DNA from: SG8-41 sp035649495
Lineage (GTDB): Bacteria; Pseudomonadota; Gammaproteobacteria; Burkholderiales; SG8-41
Assembly: GCA_035649495.1 (NCBI GenBank)
Contig: DASRJL010000110.1
Location: 1-64,000, forward strand
DNA: 64,000 nt
Direction: 5' to 3'
Shown: piece after piece, positions 41,805-52,255 of the stretch
Layout of the letters: each line of letters starts with the position of its first letter
How positions within the stretch are numbered: the first letter of the stretch is position 1
Translations under genes and position numbers: made by a program
Notes under the pieces: generated by a model
Seen by the model: the letters and a program-made list of their open reading frames with translations, nothing else
Database searches by the model: none
What the model was told of the DNA's origin: nothing

Positions 41805-44582
41805 ATGAAGCGCATGCTGTTCAATGCGACGCAGGTCGAAGAACTGCGCGTCGCCATCGTCGATGGTCAGAAACTCATAGACCTCGACATCGAGACTCCC
41901 GGCAAGGAGCAACGCAAGAGCAACATCTACAAGGGGCTCATCACCCGCGTCGAGCCCAGCCTCGAGGCCGCGTTCATCGACTACGGCGCGGACCGCCACG
42001 GTTTCCTGCCGTTCAAGGAAATCGCCCGGGCCTATTTCAAGTCGGGGGTCGACGTCGGGCGCGCCCGCATCCAGGACGCCGTGGAGGAAGGCCAGGAGCT
42101 GATCGTCCAGGTCGACAAGGACGAGCGCGGCAACAAGGGCGCCGCCCTCACCACGTTCATCAGTCTCGCCGGGCGCTATCTCGTGCTGATGCCCAACAAC
42201 CCGCGCGGCGGCGGCGTATCGCGCCGCGTGGAAGGTGAAGACCGCAACGAGCTGAAGGACGTCATCGACCAGCTGCCCATTCCCCAGGGCATGAGCGTGA
42301 TCGGGCGAACGGCCGCCATCGGCCGCACCGCCGAAGAGTTGAATTGGGACCTCACCTACCTGCTGCAGCTCTGGACCGCCGTCGAAGGCGCGGCGAAACA
42401 GCAAAGCGGCGCTTTCCTGATCTACCAGGAATCGAGCCTGGTGATACGCGCCATCCGCGACTACTTCCACCAGGACATCGGCGAGGTGCTGATCGACACC
42501 GAGGCCATCTACGAGCAGGCGCAGCAGTTCATGAGCCACGTCATGCCGCAGAACGTCGCCCGCATCAAGCTCTACAAGGACGACGTGCCGCTCTTCTCGC
42601 GCTTCCAGATCGAGCACCAGATCGAGTCGGCCTTCTCGCGCGCGGTGAATCTCCCGGCGGGCGGCGCCGTGGTGTTCGACCATACCGAGGCGCTGGTCGC
42701 CATCGACGTCAACTCCGCGCGCGCGACCAAGGGCGCCGATATCGAGGAAACCGCGTTCCGCACCAACATGGAGGCCGCCGACGAGATCGCCAGGCAGCTC
42801 AGGTTGCGCGATCTGGGTGGGCTGATCGTGATCGACTTCATCGACATGGAGAACAGCCGCAACCAGCGCGAGGTCGAGAACCGGATGCGCGACGCCCTGC
42901 ACCACGACCGGGCCCGCGTACAGACCGGGAAGATTTCGCGCTTCGGGCTGATGGAGCTGTCGCGGCAGCGGCTGCGCCCGTCGCTCGGGGAAACCGCGCA
43001 CAATGCCTGCCCGCGCTGCCACGGCGTCGGCCACATCCGCGGTACCGAGTCCACCGCGCTGCACATCCTGCGCATCATCCAGGAAGAGGCCATGAAGGAG
43101 AACACGGCGTCCGTGCACGCCCAGGTTCCGGTGGACGTGGCCACGTTCCTCCTGAACGAGAAGCGCGTGGATCTCCAGATGATCGAGGGCCGCCACCGGG
43201 TGTCGGTGATGCTGATACCCAACGTTCACCTGGAAACCCCGAACTACGCGGTTTCCCGCCTGAAGCACGACGAGTTGAATCGCACGGAGCCTCTGCCCGC
43301 GAGCTACAACCTGGTCGAGCAGCCGACCGAGGAGCAGAAAGCTACCGCGGGTGCCGCCGAGCCGGCCGCGCCGCGGCCTGAGGCAGTGGTCCGCGGCATC
43401 ACGCCGCAGCAGCCCGCGCCCATGCCGGCGGCCGTGCCGGCGCCCGCACCTGCGGCGGCGGCTCCGGCTCCGTTCGAAGCGGTTTCAGCCGTACCGGCGC
43501 AAGGCCCGTCCATCATTGGCAAGCTGTTCGGCTGGTTGAAGCGTCAGCCCGCGGACGCCGCGCCGAAAACCGTCGAGGCGGCACCCCAGCCCGCGCCGGC
43601 CCCGGCGCAGCGCGACCGCGACCGCGGGCGCGACCGCGGGCCGCGGCGCGGCGGGCGCCACGAGCGCTCCGACCGCGAGGGCCCGCGCCGGGATGGCGAC
43701 CGCCAGCGCGAGGGCGGGCACCGTCCGCGCCTGGAAGGCGGGCAGCAGCCGCAACAGGGACAGCGGGACCGCAACGACGGGCGCCAGCGTTCCGAGCAGG
43801 AACGCCAGGGAGAGCGTCGCGATTTCCGGCGACCCGATGGGCACCCGCAGCCGCAGCAGCGGCGCGAGCGGGAAGAGACGCCCCGCAATCCTCAGCAGCC
43901 GCCAATGCAGGAGCCGCAGGCCGGCGGACAGCCGGGCGGGGAGCGGCACGGCGGAGAGCGCGAGGGTCGCGAAGGAAGGGGTCGGCGCCGCCGCCGCGGC
44001 GGGCGTGACCGCCACGGGGAGCGCCCGCAGCAGGGCGCAGGGCAGCAACATGAACGCGGCGGCCAGCAGTTCGATCGCGGTGGGCAGCGGCACGAGCCGA
44101 GCGGGCAGCAGGAAGAGCACGGTGGAATGCAGCAGCAGCCTTCACCGAGGCCGGAGACCTACGCTCCCGCGGCTGAAGCGCCGGCAGCCCCTGCCCGGCG
44201 CGAGCCTGTCGCCGCCCCGGCCATCGTGCCCGAAGGCGGCATCGTGAAGGTTGCGGATGAGATCGTTCGCGAGGATTATCGGGCTGCGCCTCCCGCGCCG
44301 CCGCCCGCTCCGATCACTCCTTCCGTTCCAGCGGCTTCCGAGCCTGTTGCTGCTCCGGTGGCGCGCCGCGCCCCGCCGCCGGTCGAGCTGGAATGGCCGT
44401 CGGACCTGGTGCAAGTGGAGTCCGATCCCAACAAGGTGAAGACCGTGCAGCAGCAGGCGCCGCAGGAAGAATCGGCGACCCGGCCGCGGCGCGAACGCCC
44501 CGCCCCGGCTCCCGTCGTCGAGGAACCGCTGGTGCAGATCGAGACCGCGCGGAAGTCACCGGCGGAAGCGCCGCCTGCATAA
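41805..44582 (+). CDS. rne: Ribonuclease E
   Basis: A 925-residue enzyme. The N-terminal half is catalytic: an S1 domain (GLITRVEPSLEAAFIDYGADRHGFLPFKEI), the DNase-I-like part with the two catalytic Asp in AIDVNSARATKG and IVIDFIDMENSRNQ, and the Zn-link CPRCHG. The C-terminal half (after about residue 515) is disordered: Ala/Pro-rich, then a long Arg-rich RNA-binding region (RDRDRGRDRGPRRGGRHER...) with Gln/Gly-rich repeats, and a last conserved segment VELEWPSDLVQVESDP that may bind a degradosome partner. ATG 41805 follows GGGAAAG. Confidence 0.97.
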   Translation: MKRMLFNATQVEELRVAIVDGQKLIDLDIETPGKEQRKSNIYKGLITRVEPSLEAAFIDYGADRHGFLPFKEIARAYFKSGVDVGRARIQDAVEEGQELIVQVDKDERGNKGAALTTFISLAGRYLVLMPNNPRGGGVSRRVEGEDRNELKDVIDQLPIPQGMSVIGRTAAIGRTAEELNWDLTYLLQLWTAVEGAAKQQSGAFLIYQESSLVIRAIRDYFHQDIGEVLIDTEAIYEQAQQFMSHVMPQNVARIKLYKDDVPLFSRFQIEHQIESAFSRAVNLPAGGAVVFDHTEALVAIDVNSARATKGADIEETAFRTNMEAADEIARQLRLRDLGGLIVIDFIDMENSRNQREVENRMRDALHHDRARVQTGKISRFGLMELSRQRLRPSLGETAHNACPRCHGVGHIRGTESTALHILRIIQEEAMKENTASVHAQVPVDVATFLLNEKRVDLQMIEGRHRVSVMLIPNVHLETPNYAVSRLKHDELNRTEPLPASYNLVEQPTEEQKATAGAAEPAAPRPEAVVRGITPQQPAPMPAAVPAPAPAAAAPAPFEAVSAVPAQGPSIIGKLFGWLKRQPADAAPKTVEAAPQPAPAPAQRDRDRGRDRGPRRGGRHERSDREGPRRDGDRQREGGHRPRLEGGQQPQQGQRDRNDGRQRSEQERQGERRDFRRPDGHPQPQQRREREETPRNPQQPPMQEPQAGGQPGGERHGGEREGREGRGRRRRRGGRDRHGERPQQGAGQQHERGGQQFDRGGQRHEPSGQQEEHGGMQQQPSPRPETYAPAAEAPAAPARREPVAAPAIVPEGGIVKVADEIVREDYRAAPPAPPPAPITPSVPAASEPVAAPVARRAPPPVELEWPSDLVQVESDPNKVKTVQQQAPQEESATRPRRERPAPAPVVEEPLVQIETARKSPAEAPPA

Positions 44583-44699
44583 TTCGGTCAGGGGTCATGC
44601 GTCAGGCGTCAGGCGACCTGAACTACCGTCATGGGTCAGGCGTCGCAGCTGATGCGTCACGCATGACGCATCAGCCTGACCGGAACGGGTCTCCAGTCG
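44583..44699. repeat. Intergenic micro-repeats and perfect hairpin
   Basis: Made of degenerate repeats of GGTCAGGCGTCA/GTCATGCGTCA type, then AGTCGCTAGTCCCTAGTCTCCAGT. It contains a perfect 12-bp stem, GCTGATGCGTCA (44648-44659) / TGACGCATCAGC (44664-44675), loop CGCA, with no T run. It lies between the convergent ends of rne and the phosphatase gene and may act as a weak terminator or mRNA 3' stabiliser. Confidence 0.55.
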
Positions 44700-45197
44700 C
44701 TAGTCCCTAGTCTCCAGTTCCTGCCGCAAGTGCGTCAGTAGCCCGTCGGCAGCCGCTTCGAGCCGGTCGAGCACTGCGTTGAAATCCTCTTCGCTCCCCT
44801 GGTAAGGATCGGGGATCTCGAGATCCTCGGCGCCGGGCGCGAATTCCATGAAGAGCTTGAGCTTGTGGGCCTGCTCCTTCGGGCAGATCGGCGCCAGCGC
44901 CTTGAGATTGTGCTGGTCCATCGCCAGCACGTAGTCGAACTCCAGAAAATCGCGCCGGATGACCTGCCGGCCGCGCAGCTTGCTCAAATCGTAGCCGCGC
45001 CGGTTGGCGGCCTGCTGCGCCCGTGGATCGGGGGCGTCGCCGACGTGGTAGTCGTGAGTGCCGGCCGAGTCGACCTTAACCCGATCGGATAGGCCAACCT
45101 GGGCTAGCTTGTGAAGAAACAGCCCCTCCGCGCTCGGTGAGCGGCAGATATTTCCGGTACAAACGAACAAGACCTTGATTATCTTCTCGTCAGGCAT
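44700..45197 (-). CDS. Low-molecular-weight protein tyrosine phosphatase
   Basis: A 165-residue enzyme: the P-loop VLFVCTGNICRSPSAEG (C-x5-R-S) at residues 12-21 and the general-acid loop EIPDPYQGSEEDF. It dephosphorylates protein tyrosine phosphate; in exopolysaccharide clusters it partners a tyrosine kinase, but none is adjacent, so this may be a housekeeping form. ATG at 45197. Confidence 0.93.
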   Translation of the reverse strand: MPDEKIIKVLFVCTGNICRSPSAEGLFLHKLAQVGLSDRVKVDSAGTHDYHVGDAPDPRAQQAANRRGYDLSKLRGRQVIRRDFLEFDYVLAMDQHNLKALAPICPKEQAHKLKLFMEFAPGAEDLEIPDPYQGSEEDFNAVLDRLEAAADGLLTHLRQELETRD

Positions 45198-45451
45198 TGA
45201 TTCAGTACGTTAAAACCGCTTCTCACAATCACAACCGAACGCGTGATGATACGCGCAGTTGGCGCCGATCTCACCGATCTCGATTGGAGGTGGTCATCTC
45301 CAGCGGCTTGCCCCTGTGCACGCGTGCTGAACTTGATGGCACTGATTGCGTGCGACACCGAGATGGAACGTTGTCCCGGGACTCGCGGATGTCCCGGGCG
45401 GATCATTTAGACAGGCTGCATCCCCATGCTGAGGATTGCGCCATACGATGC

Positions 45452-45754
45452 TTATCTATTATCGTTCACGAGGAGCGCCAAAAGCTCCGGCACCATCGCG
45501 GCAGCGGCGAAGCATAGCAGAACTACGGTCGCCCCGACCCCCAATCCGCCAACCACCGCAACAAAGCCTTGGAACTTTCTGCTGATTACGCTGAAGTGCA
45601 GGCCACAGCTGCGGCAACGATAGGGTGAGAACACCCCGAACCGGGACCCGCCTTTCCCATGGAAGGAGGAACGGCGTACGTTCTGGGTCATGCACCTTGG
45701 GCAGCGTCTGAACAATTCGTCCTCGGTGGCCGCAGCGCGTGTGGCGCTCGTCAA
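45452..45754 (-). CDS. Zinc-ribbon membrane protein (100 aa), paralogue of 10786-11043
   Basis: CPRC, then SSFHGKGGSRFGVFSPYRCRSC gives the same four-cysteine ribbon as the protein at 10786-11043, followed by one transmembrane helix (FVAVVGGLGVGATVVLLCFAAAAMV). The start is TTG 45754 without a clear ribosome site. Function unknown; the surrounding gap to 46890 is also gene-poor and accessory in look. Confidence 0.62.
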   Translation of the reverse strand: MTSATRAAATEDELFRRCPRCMTQNVRRSSFHGKGGSRFGVFSPYRCRSCGLHFSVISRKFQGFVAVVGGLGVGATVVLLCFAAAAMVPELLALLVNDNR

Positions 45755-45777
45755 CTAGGTAACAGGGGGGACATGGC

Positions 45778-45933
45778 TTACTTCTTCCGGCGATGAAAGT
45801 GGGCGATGCGGAGGGACTCGGGCCGCCGCAGAACCGTCTGCAACCAGACAGACTGTCCATTTATCGTCAGCGGATACCAAGCAAACCAGGGTTGCCAGTC
45901 GGCTGAGGCACCCCGAGCGTAGGGTGTTTTCAT
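45778..45933 (-). CDS. Hypothetical small aromatic-rich protein (51 aa)
   Basis: Starts at ATG 45933 after GGGAGGG (7 nt). The sequence MKTPYARGASADWQPWFAWY, then PLTING-SVWLQTVLRR looks like a small soluble or peripheral protein. The good ribosome site and Trp-rich pattern argue that it is real. Confidence 0.45.
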   Translation of the reverse strand: MKTPYARGASADWQPWFAWYPLTINGQSVWLQTVLRRPESLRIAHFHRRKK

Positions 45934-46023
45934 CGCTGCCCTCCCGGAAGGAGAGAACAGCAAGATGCGGGCCAGACGAGAGCCGGTGAGGCGCTCGCGG
46001 TGCGGTCCGAGGCTCAGTCGCTC

Positions 46024-46218
46024 TCAGCGGCCAAGTTCGCTCATCGCTTTCTTGATGTCGGATTCGGCGACGTCGAGTTCGATGAGCGCACTTCGCAAGC
46101 TCGATACATTCATGTCGGCGTCGCGCGCCTGATTGATCCTACGCCTCAGGGCGCTCTGAGCGTGACCGAGGGCACTCAGGGCTTTCTTCAGGCGAGTCTT
46201 GGCTGTATCAACAGAAAT
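46024..46218 (-). CDS. Possible coiled-coil small protein with ATT start (64 aa)
   Basis: Read on the minus strand a frame encodes an ISVDTAKTRLKKALSALGHA... helix and ends KKAMSELGR, with regular heptads. The only start near a consensus GAGGAGG is ATT at 46218 (as in infC and pcnB); no ATG, GTG or TTG occurs in frame before it, and an in-frame TGA lies just upstream. It is either a real gene with a rare start or a pseudogene that lost its start. Confidence 0.38.
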   Translation of the reverse strand: MSVDTAKTRLKKALSALGHAQSALRRRINQARDADMNVSSLRSALIELDVAESDIKKAMSELGR

Positions 46219-46891
46219 AGATCCTCCTCGACCGGCTTGTCACCGTGCCCGCTGTGAGCCGCTCTGCCGCTTCCTATTGCCTCGCGGCAATCTACTGAAC
46301 GCTATTTCCATTTTCAAGGTATTACAGGCAGTGCGACAGTATAGCGCTAACCATTTGATATAACTGTTGTTCTGTGGCGTTTCCGGTACAGATGAACCAA
46401 GACCCTTATTTTGTCCTTTTCACTTTATCGCGACGGACCGGATCTGGCCCTCAAGAGACCTCTCTCACAGTCGTAATGACCTGGAGGACATCCCTGCGAA
46501 ACAGATTGTGAAACGTGATGCCAAGGAAGTGCCCTACTGTCGGTCCGGAAACGCGGCTTCTTCGGTCGCCCCGTTCCCGCACGACAATCCAGTTCGGCAT
46601 CGCCATCCTCATCTGCCTCACCGCGCTTGATACCGCAGCCACTCCTATCCGCCGGCTCCAGTCCGGCCTCGTGGAATCGGGCATCGCACAACTGGCGCCC
46701 CGGCTGACAACCGTTGCAGCAGTCGCTGTTTCGCCGTCCATCGTCCCTCTCGAAGCCGGCTCGCTGAAAGTGGTCAAGAACGCCCTGAGAGTTGTCTCCG
46801 GCCTCATTGCCAAGACTTCGCAGCAATCGAGAGCCGCGGCGGTCCGTATGGCGACGATCATCGGCTTTCGCGGCTAGACGCGGCGCCTTCC
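46219..46891. other. Gap without a supported gene
   Basis: AT-richer at its left part. A plus-strand frame at 46518-46877 has one hydrophobic segment (TTIQFGIAILICLTALDTAA) but no ribosome site; a minus-strand frame overlaps it. Neither is convincing. The left end may carry the promoter of the small genes on the minus strand. Confidence 0.4.
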
Positions 46892-49033
<2,142 letters not shown>

Positions 49034-49167
49034 TGGGTGATAGATGCGGCCAAACCGTTAATTTTCCCATACCGAAGCCGCCCGCTGCCACAAGTTCTGG
49101 CGGCAAGCGCAGGCAAGCGGGTACAATTGCGGCTGTTTCGTAACGATTTCACCTGCCTCGGATAGCC

Positions 49168-50373
49168 ATGAGTTCCTCCCTCCTCGCCTCCCTCGAGCTG
49201 GCGCCGCGCGATCCCATCCTCGGTGTCACCGAAACCTTCAATTCCGACACCAATCCCCGCAAGGTGAACCTGGGCGTGGGCGTCTATTACGACGACGACG
49301 GCAGGGTGCCGATCCTGGAGTGCGTGCGCCGCGCCGAGCAGAAACTCGCCGCAGCACAGACCCCCCGCAACTATCTGCCCATAGACGGGCTCCAGGCGTA
49401 CGATCGGGCCGTCCAGCAGGTCGTTTTCGGCGCGGACAGCGAGGTATTGCGCGACGGACGCGTGGTAACCGCGCAGTCGCTGGGCGGCACCGGCGGGCTC
49501 AAGCTGGGGGCCGACCTGCTGCGCCGTATCAATCCTGCTGCCGGGCTGTGGATCAGCGATCCGAGCTGGGAGAACCACCAGGCGATGTTCGACTACGCCG
49601 GCTTCAAGGTCCGGTCGTATCCGTACTACGACCCCGCGACGCACAGCGTGAATTTCGACGCGATGCTCGACACTCTCGGGAAGCTGCCCGCGGGCGACAT
49701 CGTCGTGCTGCACGTGTGCTGCCACAACCCGACCGGCGTGGATCTGTCGCAGGCGCAGTGGGAACGCATCATCGAGGTGGTCAACCGCCGCGGGCTCGTG
49801 CCCTTCCTGGACCTTGCCTACCAGGGATTCGCGGAAGGACTCGATGCGGACGCAGCGCCGCTGCGCCGCTTTGCGGCCGCCTGCCCGGCCGTATTCGCCT
49901 CGACCTCGTTTTCGAAATCCCTGTCGCTGTACGGGGAGCGGGTCGGCGCGTTGCACGTGGTTACGGAAAATGCGGACGAGGCCGCGCGCGTGCTTTCGCA
50001 AGTGAAGCGCGTCATCCGCACGAACTATTCCAACCCGCCCACGCACGGCTCGCAGACGGTCGCCACGGTGCTGACGACGCCGGAGCTGCGCACGCTGTGG
50101 AACACCGAGCTGGACCAGATGCGGGATCGCATCAAGTTGATGCGCCGGCAACTCGTGGACAGGATCCGCGCGCACCGGGCGGATTTCGACTTCAGCTTCG
50201 TGGTGAATCAGCGGGGACTGTTCTCGTACTCGGGGCTATCGAAGGAGCAGGTGCGGCGGCTGCGCGAGGACTACGGTCTTTATGCGGTAGACAGCGGCCG
50301 CATCTGCGTGCCGGCGTTGAACTCCCGCAACATCGACTACGTCGCGCAGTCGATCGCCAGCGTGCTCGTGTAG
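49168..50373 (+). CDS. tyrB: Aromatic/aspartate aminotransferase (class I alpha)
   Basis: A 401-residue PLP enzyme: RKVNLGVGVYYDDDGRVPIL near the start, HNPTGVDLSQAQW (Asn), DLAYQGFAEGLDAD (Asp/Tyr) and STSFSKSLSLYGERVGALHV with the PLP lysine. C-terminal RGLFSYSGLSKEQV and SGRICVPALN fit the TyrB/AspC group. It transaminates aromatic amino acids or aspartate with 2-oxoglutarate. Divergent from uvrB over 134 nt; its TAG directly abuts the AsmA-like stop on the other strand (TAGCTA). Confidence 0.92.
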   Translation: MSSSLLASLELAPRDPILGVTETFNSDTNPRKVNLGVGVYYDDDGRVPILECVRRAEQKLAAAQTPRNYLPIDGLQAYDRAVQQVVFGADSEVLRDGRVVTAQSLGGTGGLKLGADLLRRINPAAGLWISDPSWENHQAMFDYAGFKVRSYPYYDPATHSVNFDAMLDTLGKLPAGDIVVLHVCCHNPTGVDLSQAQWERIIEVVNRRGLVPFLDLAYQGFAEGLDADAAPLRRFAAACPAVFASTSFSKSLSLYGERVGALHVVTENADEAARVLSQVKRVIRTNYSNPPTHGSQTVATVLTTPELRTLWNTELDQMRDRIKLMRRQLVDRIRAHRADFDFSFVVNQRGLFSYSGLSKEQVRRLREDYGLYAVDSGRICVPALNSRNIDYVAQSIASVLV

Positions 50374-51717
50374 CTACTTCTTCTTCGGGTCTTCCTTGCT
50401 CCCGAAGAGGCCCTCGGTCCACTGCCCCACTTTCGAGCCCACCGCAGTACCCAGCGGCCCGGCCACTGCGGTGCCGATAGCCGCACCGGCGACGCTGCCC
50501 CCGGTCGGCAAGAGCACCGGCGACTGAACCGTTCCCGACACGTTGAGGGGCACGGTCGCGGAGGCCACCGAAACCGCGCTCACCTTCGCATTGATGCGGC
50601 CCGACAATTCGTCGCGGGGTGAAGCGGTGACGTTGCCGTTGGCGGACAGCGACCCGGACGCGATATCGAGCTTCGTCAACCGCCGCGTGCCGCGGTCGAG
50701 CACCAGGTGCCCGGACAGCCGGTCGAAGCGCGTTTCCCCGCCCTTCGCGCCGTCCTTGCTGACGAGCATCGTTGCGGCCTTGCCGATGTCCATCCCGTGC
50801 AGCACGCCGCCCTGTACTTCGAACGGCGTTTCCAGGCGCAGGACCGCCGGAATCTGGTCGACGCTTGCGGCGCGCGCCGAAAATACCGGCCTGGCGGTGA
50901 GCCTGCCGCTGACGCTCGCCGGCCTGCCGAGCGCCTGCAGCACCGGCCTGATGTCGACCTGCCTCACGTCGAGATTGCCTTTGAGCTGCAGTCCTTTTTC
51001 CCACTCCACTGCGGCTTTTCCCGCGACTGTTCCGCCGTAGAGCTTCGCGCGCACGTCGTCGAAGCTGGCGTTCTTGAGCGTCGCGACGCCTTTGACATTC
51101 AGCTCGTCGAACAGTATGGCCGGGCCGACTGGCACCTTCCACCCTTTCGCGCTGGCGTCGATCAGGTACTTGCCTTTGTCGGGCGTGACCACGGCCTTCA
51201 ACTTTTCGTCCTGCGTGGTGAAGGATGCGGAGTCCAGCGTGCCCTCGCCGGTCAGCTTCAGGCGCGCATCGAACGGTCCGAAGGTGGCTTTCGCGAGCTT
51301 GACGGTGGCGTCGTCGAGCTTGACGCTGCCGATGCGCACGGCCGGCGGCTCGTTCGGATCGCTCGCCGTCCACGCAGGAATCCGGTCGACGCCCGCCTGC
51401 GTCAGCACGAGTTTCTCCACTTCGATGCTGCGCAACACCTTCGGCGTGCTCGTGAGCGACCACAGGTCCGGCGTGACGGTCACCTTGCCCAGGGTCAGCA
51501 TGTCGCCGTCGCCGACGGTGATGCCGTTGACCGTAAGGTGCGGCACGGGCAGGAGCGCGAGGTGCAGGCTCTTTATCTTCACCGGCTCCTTCAGCCGGGC
51601 AGAAGCCTCCTTCTCGATCTGCGGGATGTAATCGTTCAGGGAGACGAAGAACGGCACCACCACGAGGATCAGGACGAGGATCCCGACAACCAGGCCGATG
51701 CGCTTTAACCACTTCAT
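50374..51717 (-). CDS. AsmA-family outer-membrane maintenance protein
   Basis: A 447-residue protein: one N-terminal membrane helix (RIGLVVGILVLILVVVPFFVSL), then the AsmA N-terminal domain (LHLALLPVPHLTVNGITVGDGDMLTLGKVTVTPDL) and repeated amphipathic beta-strand segments. Near the end a short Gly/Ala hydrophobic run (GGSVAGAAIGTAVAGPLGTAVGSKVG) is notable. AsmA-like proteins carry phospholipid across the periplasm. ATG 51717. Its promoter region is shared with the tRNA-Asn unit, which runs the other way. Confidence 0.9.
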   Translation of the reverse strand: MKWLKRIGLVVGILVLILVVVPFFVSLNDYIPQIEKEASARLKEPVKIKSLHLALLPVPHLTVNGITVGDGDMLTLGKVTVTPDLWSLTSTPKVLRSIEVEKLVLTQAGVDRIPAWTASDPNEPPAVRIGSVKLDDATVKLAKATFGPFDARLKLTGEGTLDSASFTTQDEKLKAVVTPDKGKYLIDASAKGWKVPVGPAILFDELNVKGVATLKNASFDDVRAKLYGGTVAGKAAVEWEKGLQLKGNLDVRQVDIRPVLQALGRPASVSGRLTARPVFSARAASVDQIPAVLRLETPFEVQGGVLHGMDIGKAATMLVSKDGAKGGETRFDRLSGHLVLDRGTRRLTKLDIASGSLSANGNVTASPRDELSGRINAKVSAVSVASATVPLNVSGTVQSPVLLPTGGSVAGAAIGTAVAGPLGTAVGSKVGQWTEGLFGSKEDPKKK

Positions 51718-51744
51718 AATGTTGGGAAAATTGCCAAAAACCCG

Positions 51745-51773
51745 TTGACCGAATTTGCGTCAGGGGCTAATAT
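51745..51773 (+). promoter_or_regulatory. Sigma-70 promoter of the endonuclease/tRNA-Asn unit
   Basis: TTGACC (51745-51750), 17-nt spacer, TAATAT (51768-51773), followed by a GC-rich stretch AGGCCTG like the discriminators of stable-RNA promoters. Transcription would start near 51780 and read through the endonuclease gene into the tRNA. It is the only good promoter I see for the tRNA. Confidence 0.67.
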
Positions 51774-51820
51774 AGGCCTGTTTCCAATTCGGCACCAAGC
51801 GCTTTTCTCACGCTTATTAC

Positions 51821-51828
51821 TCCCCGAT
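51821..51828 (+). repeat. 8-bp duplication of the tRNA-Asn 5' end
   Basis: TCCCCGAT, identical to nucleotides 1-8 of the tRNA at 52256-52263. It lies about 41 nt after the predicted transcription start, where an undisturbed tRNA gene would begin. The pair brackets the endonuclease gene and looks like a target duplication. Confidence 0.55.
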
Positions 51829-51832
51829 CGCG

Positions 51833-52255
51833 ATGGATGCGGCCGTAAGGCACACGCAGAACAGCAAATCGGTTGGAGATATCACTCAGTCGCAGGTGAT
51901 GGCGGCTTTGTTGAAGCATGGGAAGAACGTGCTCATGCCATTTGGAGATAACTGTCGGTACGACCTCGTAGTGGAACAGGATGGTCTGTTCTTCCGGATT
52001 CAATGCAAGACCGGGCGGATGAATCGTGGCGCGGTGGTGTTTGCAGTGGCGTCCTCGCAGTATCACAGAGGGGGCAAGCGTCAGGATTATCGGGGGCAGG
52101 TAGATGCGTTCGGAATTTTCTGTCCGGACAATGGGAAGGTCTATATAGTGCCTATAGATGATCTTCCTTTGGCAAGGGAGGCCAAGTTGCGGCTCAAGCC
52201 TCCCGGAAATTCGCAGGAAAAGCGAATAAGATGGGCCGCGAAATATGAGATTTGA
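51833..52255 (+). CDS. Free-standing group I intron-associated PD-(D/E)XK endonuclease
   Basis: A 140-residue protein of the family that includes I-Ssp6803I, the homing endonuclease of a cyanobacterial tRNA-fMet intron. Residues 38-62 (GDNCRYDLVVEQDGLFFRIQCKTGR) carry the catalytic Asp44 and Q-x-K (Gln57, Lys59) that this family has in place of E-x-K. The glutamate expected 25 residues before the Asp is Gln19 here. Such enzymes cut intronless alleles of the host gene and spread the intron. This copy is outside the intron: its stop (52253-52255) abuts nucleotide 1 of the tRNA-Asn that holds the intron. ATG 51833 has no clear ribosome site. Confidence 0.83.
   Translation: MDAAVRHTQNSKSVGDITQSQVMAALLKHGKNVLMPFGDNCRYDLVVEQDGLFFRIQCKTGRMNRGAVVFAVASSQYHRGGKRQDYRGQVDAFGIFCPDNGKVYIVPIDDLPLAREAKLRLKPPGNSQEKRIRWAAKYEI

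Noticed and set aside
41730..43268. 512-residue minus-strand frame opposite rne
   Set aside because: Antisense shadow; its His/Asp/Val-rich pattern mirrors RNase E codons.
46515..46877. Plus-strand frame with a hydrophobic segment
   Set aside because: No ribosome site and an equally long antisense frame; not enough support to call a gene.
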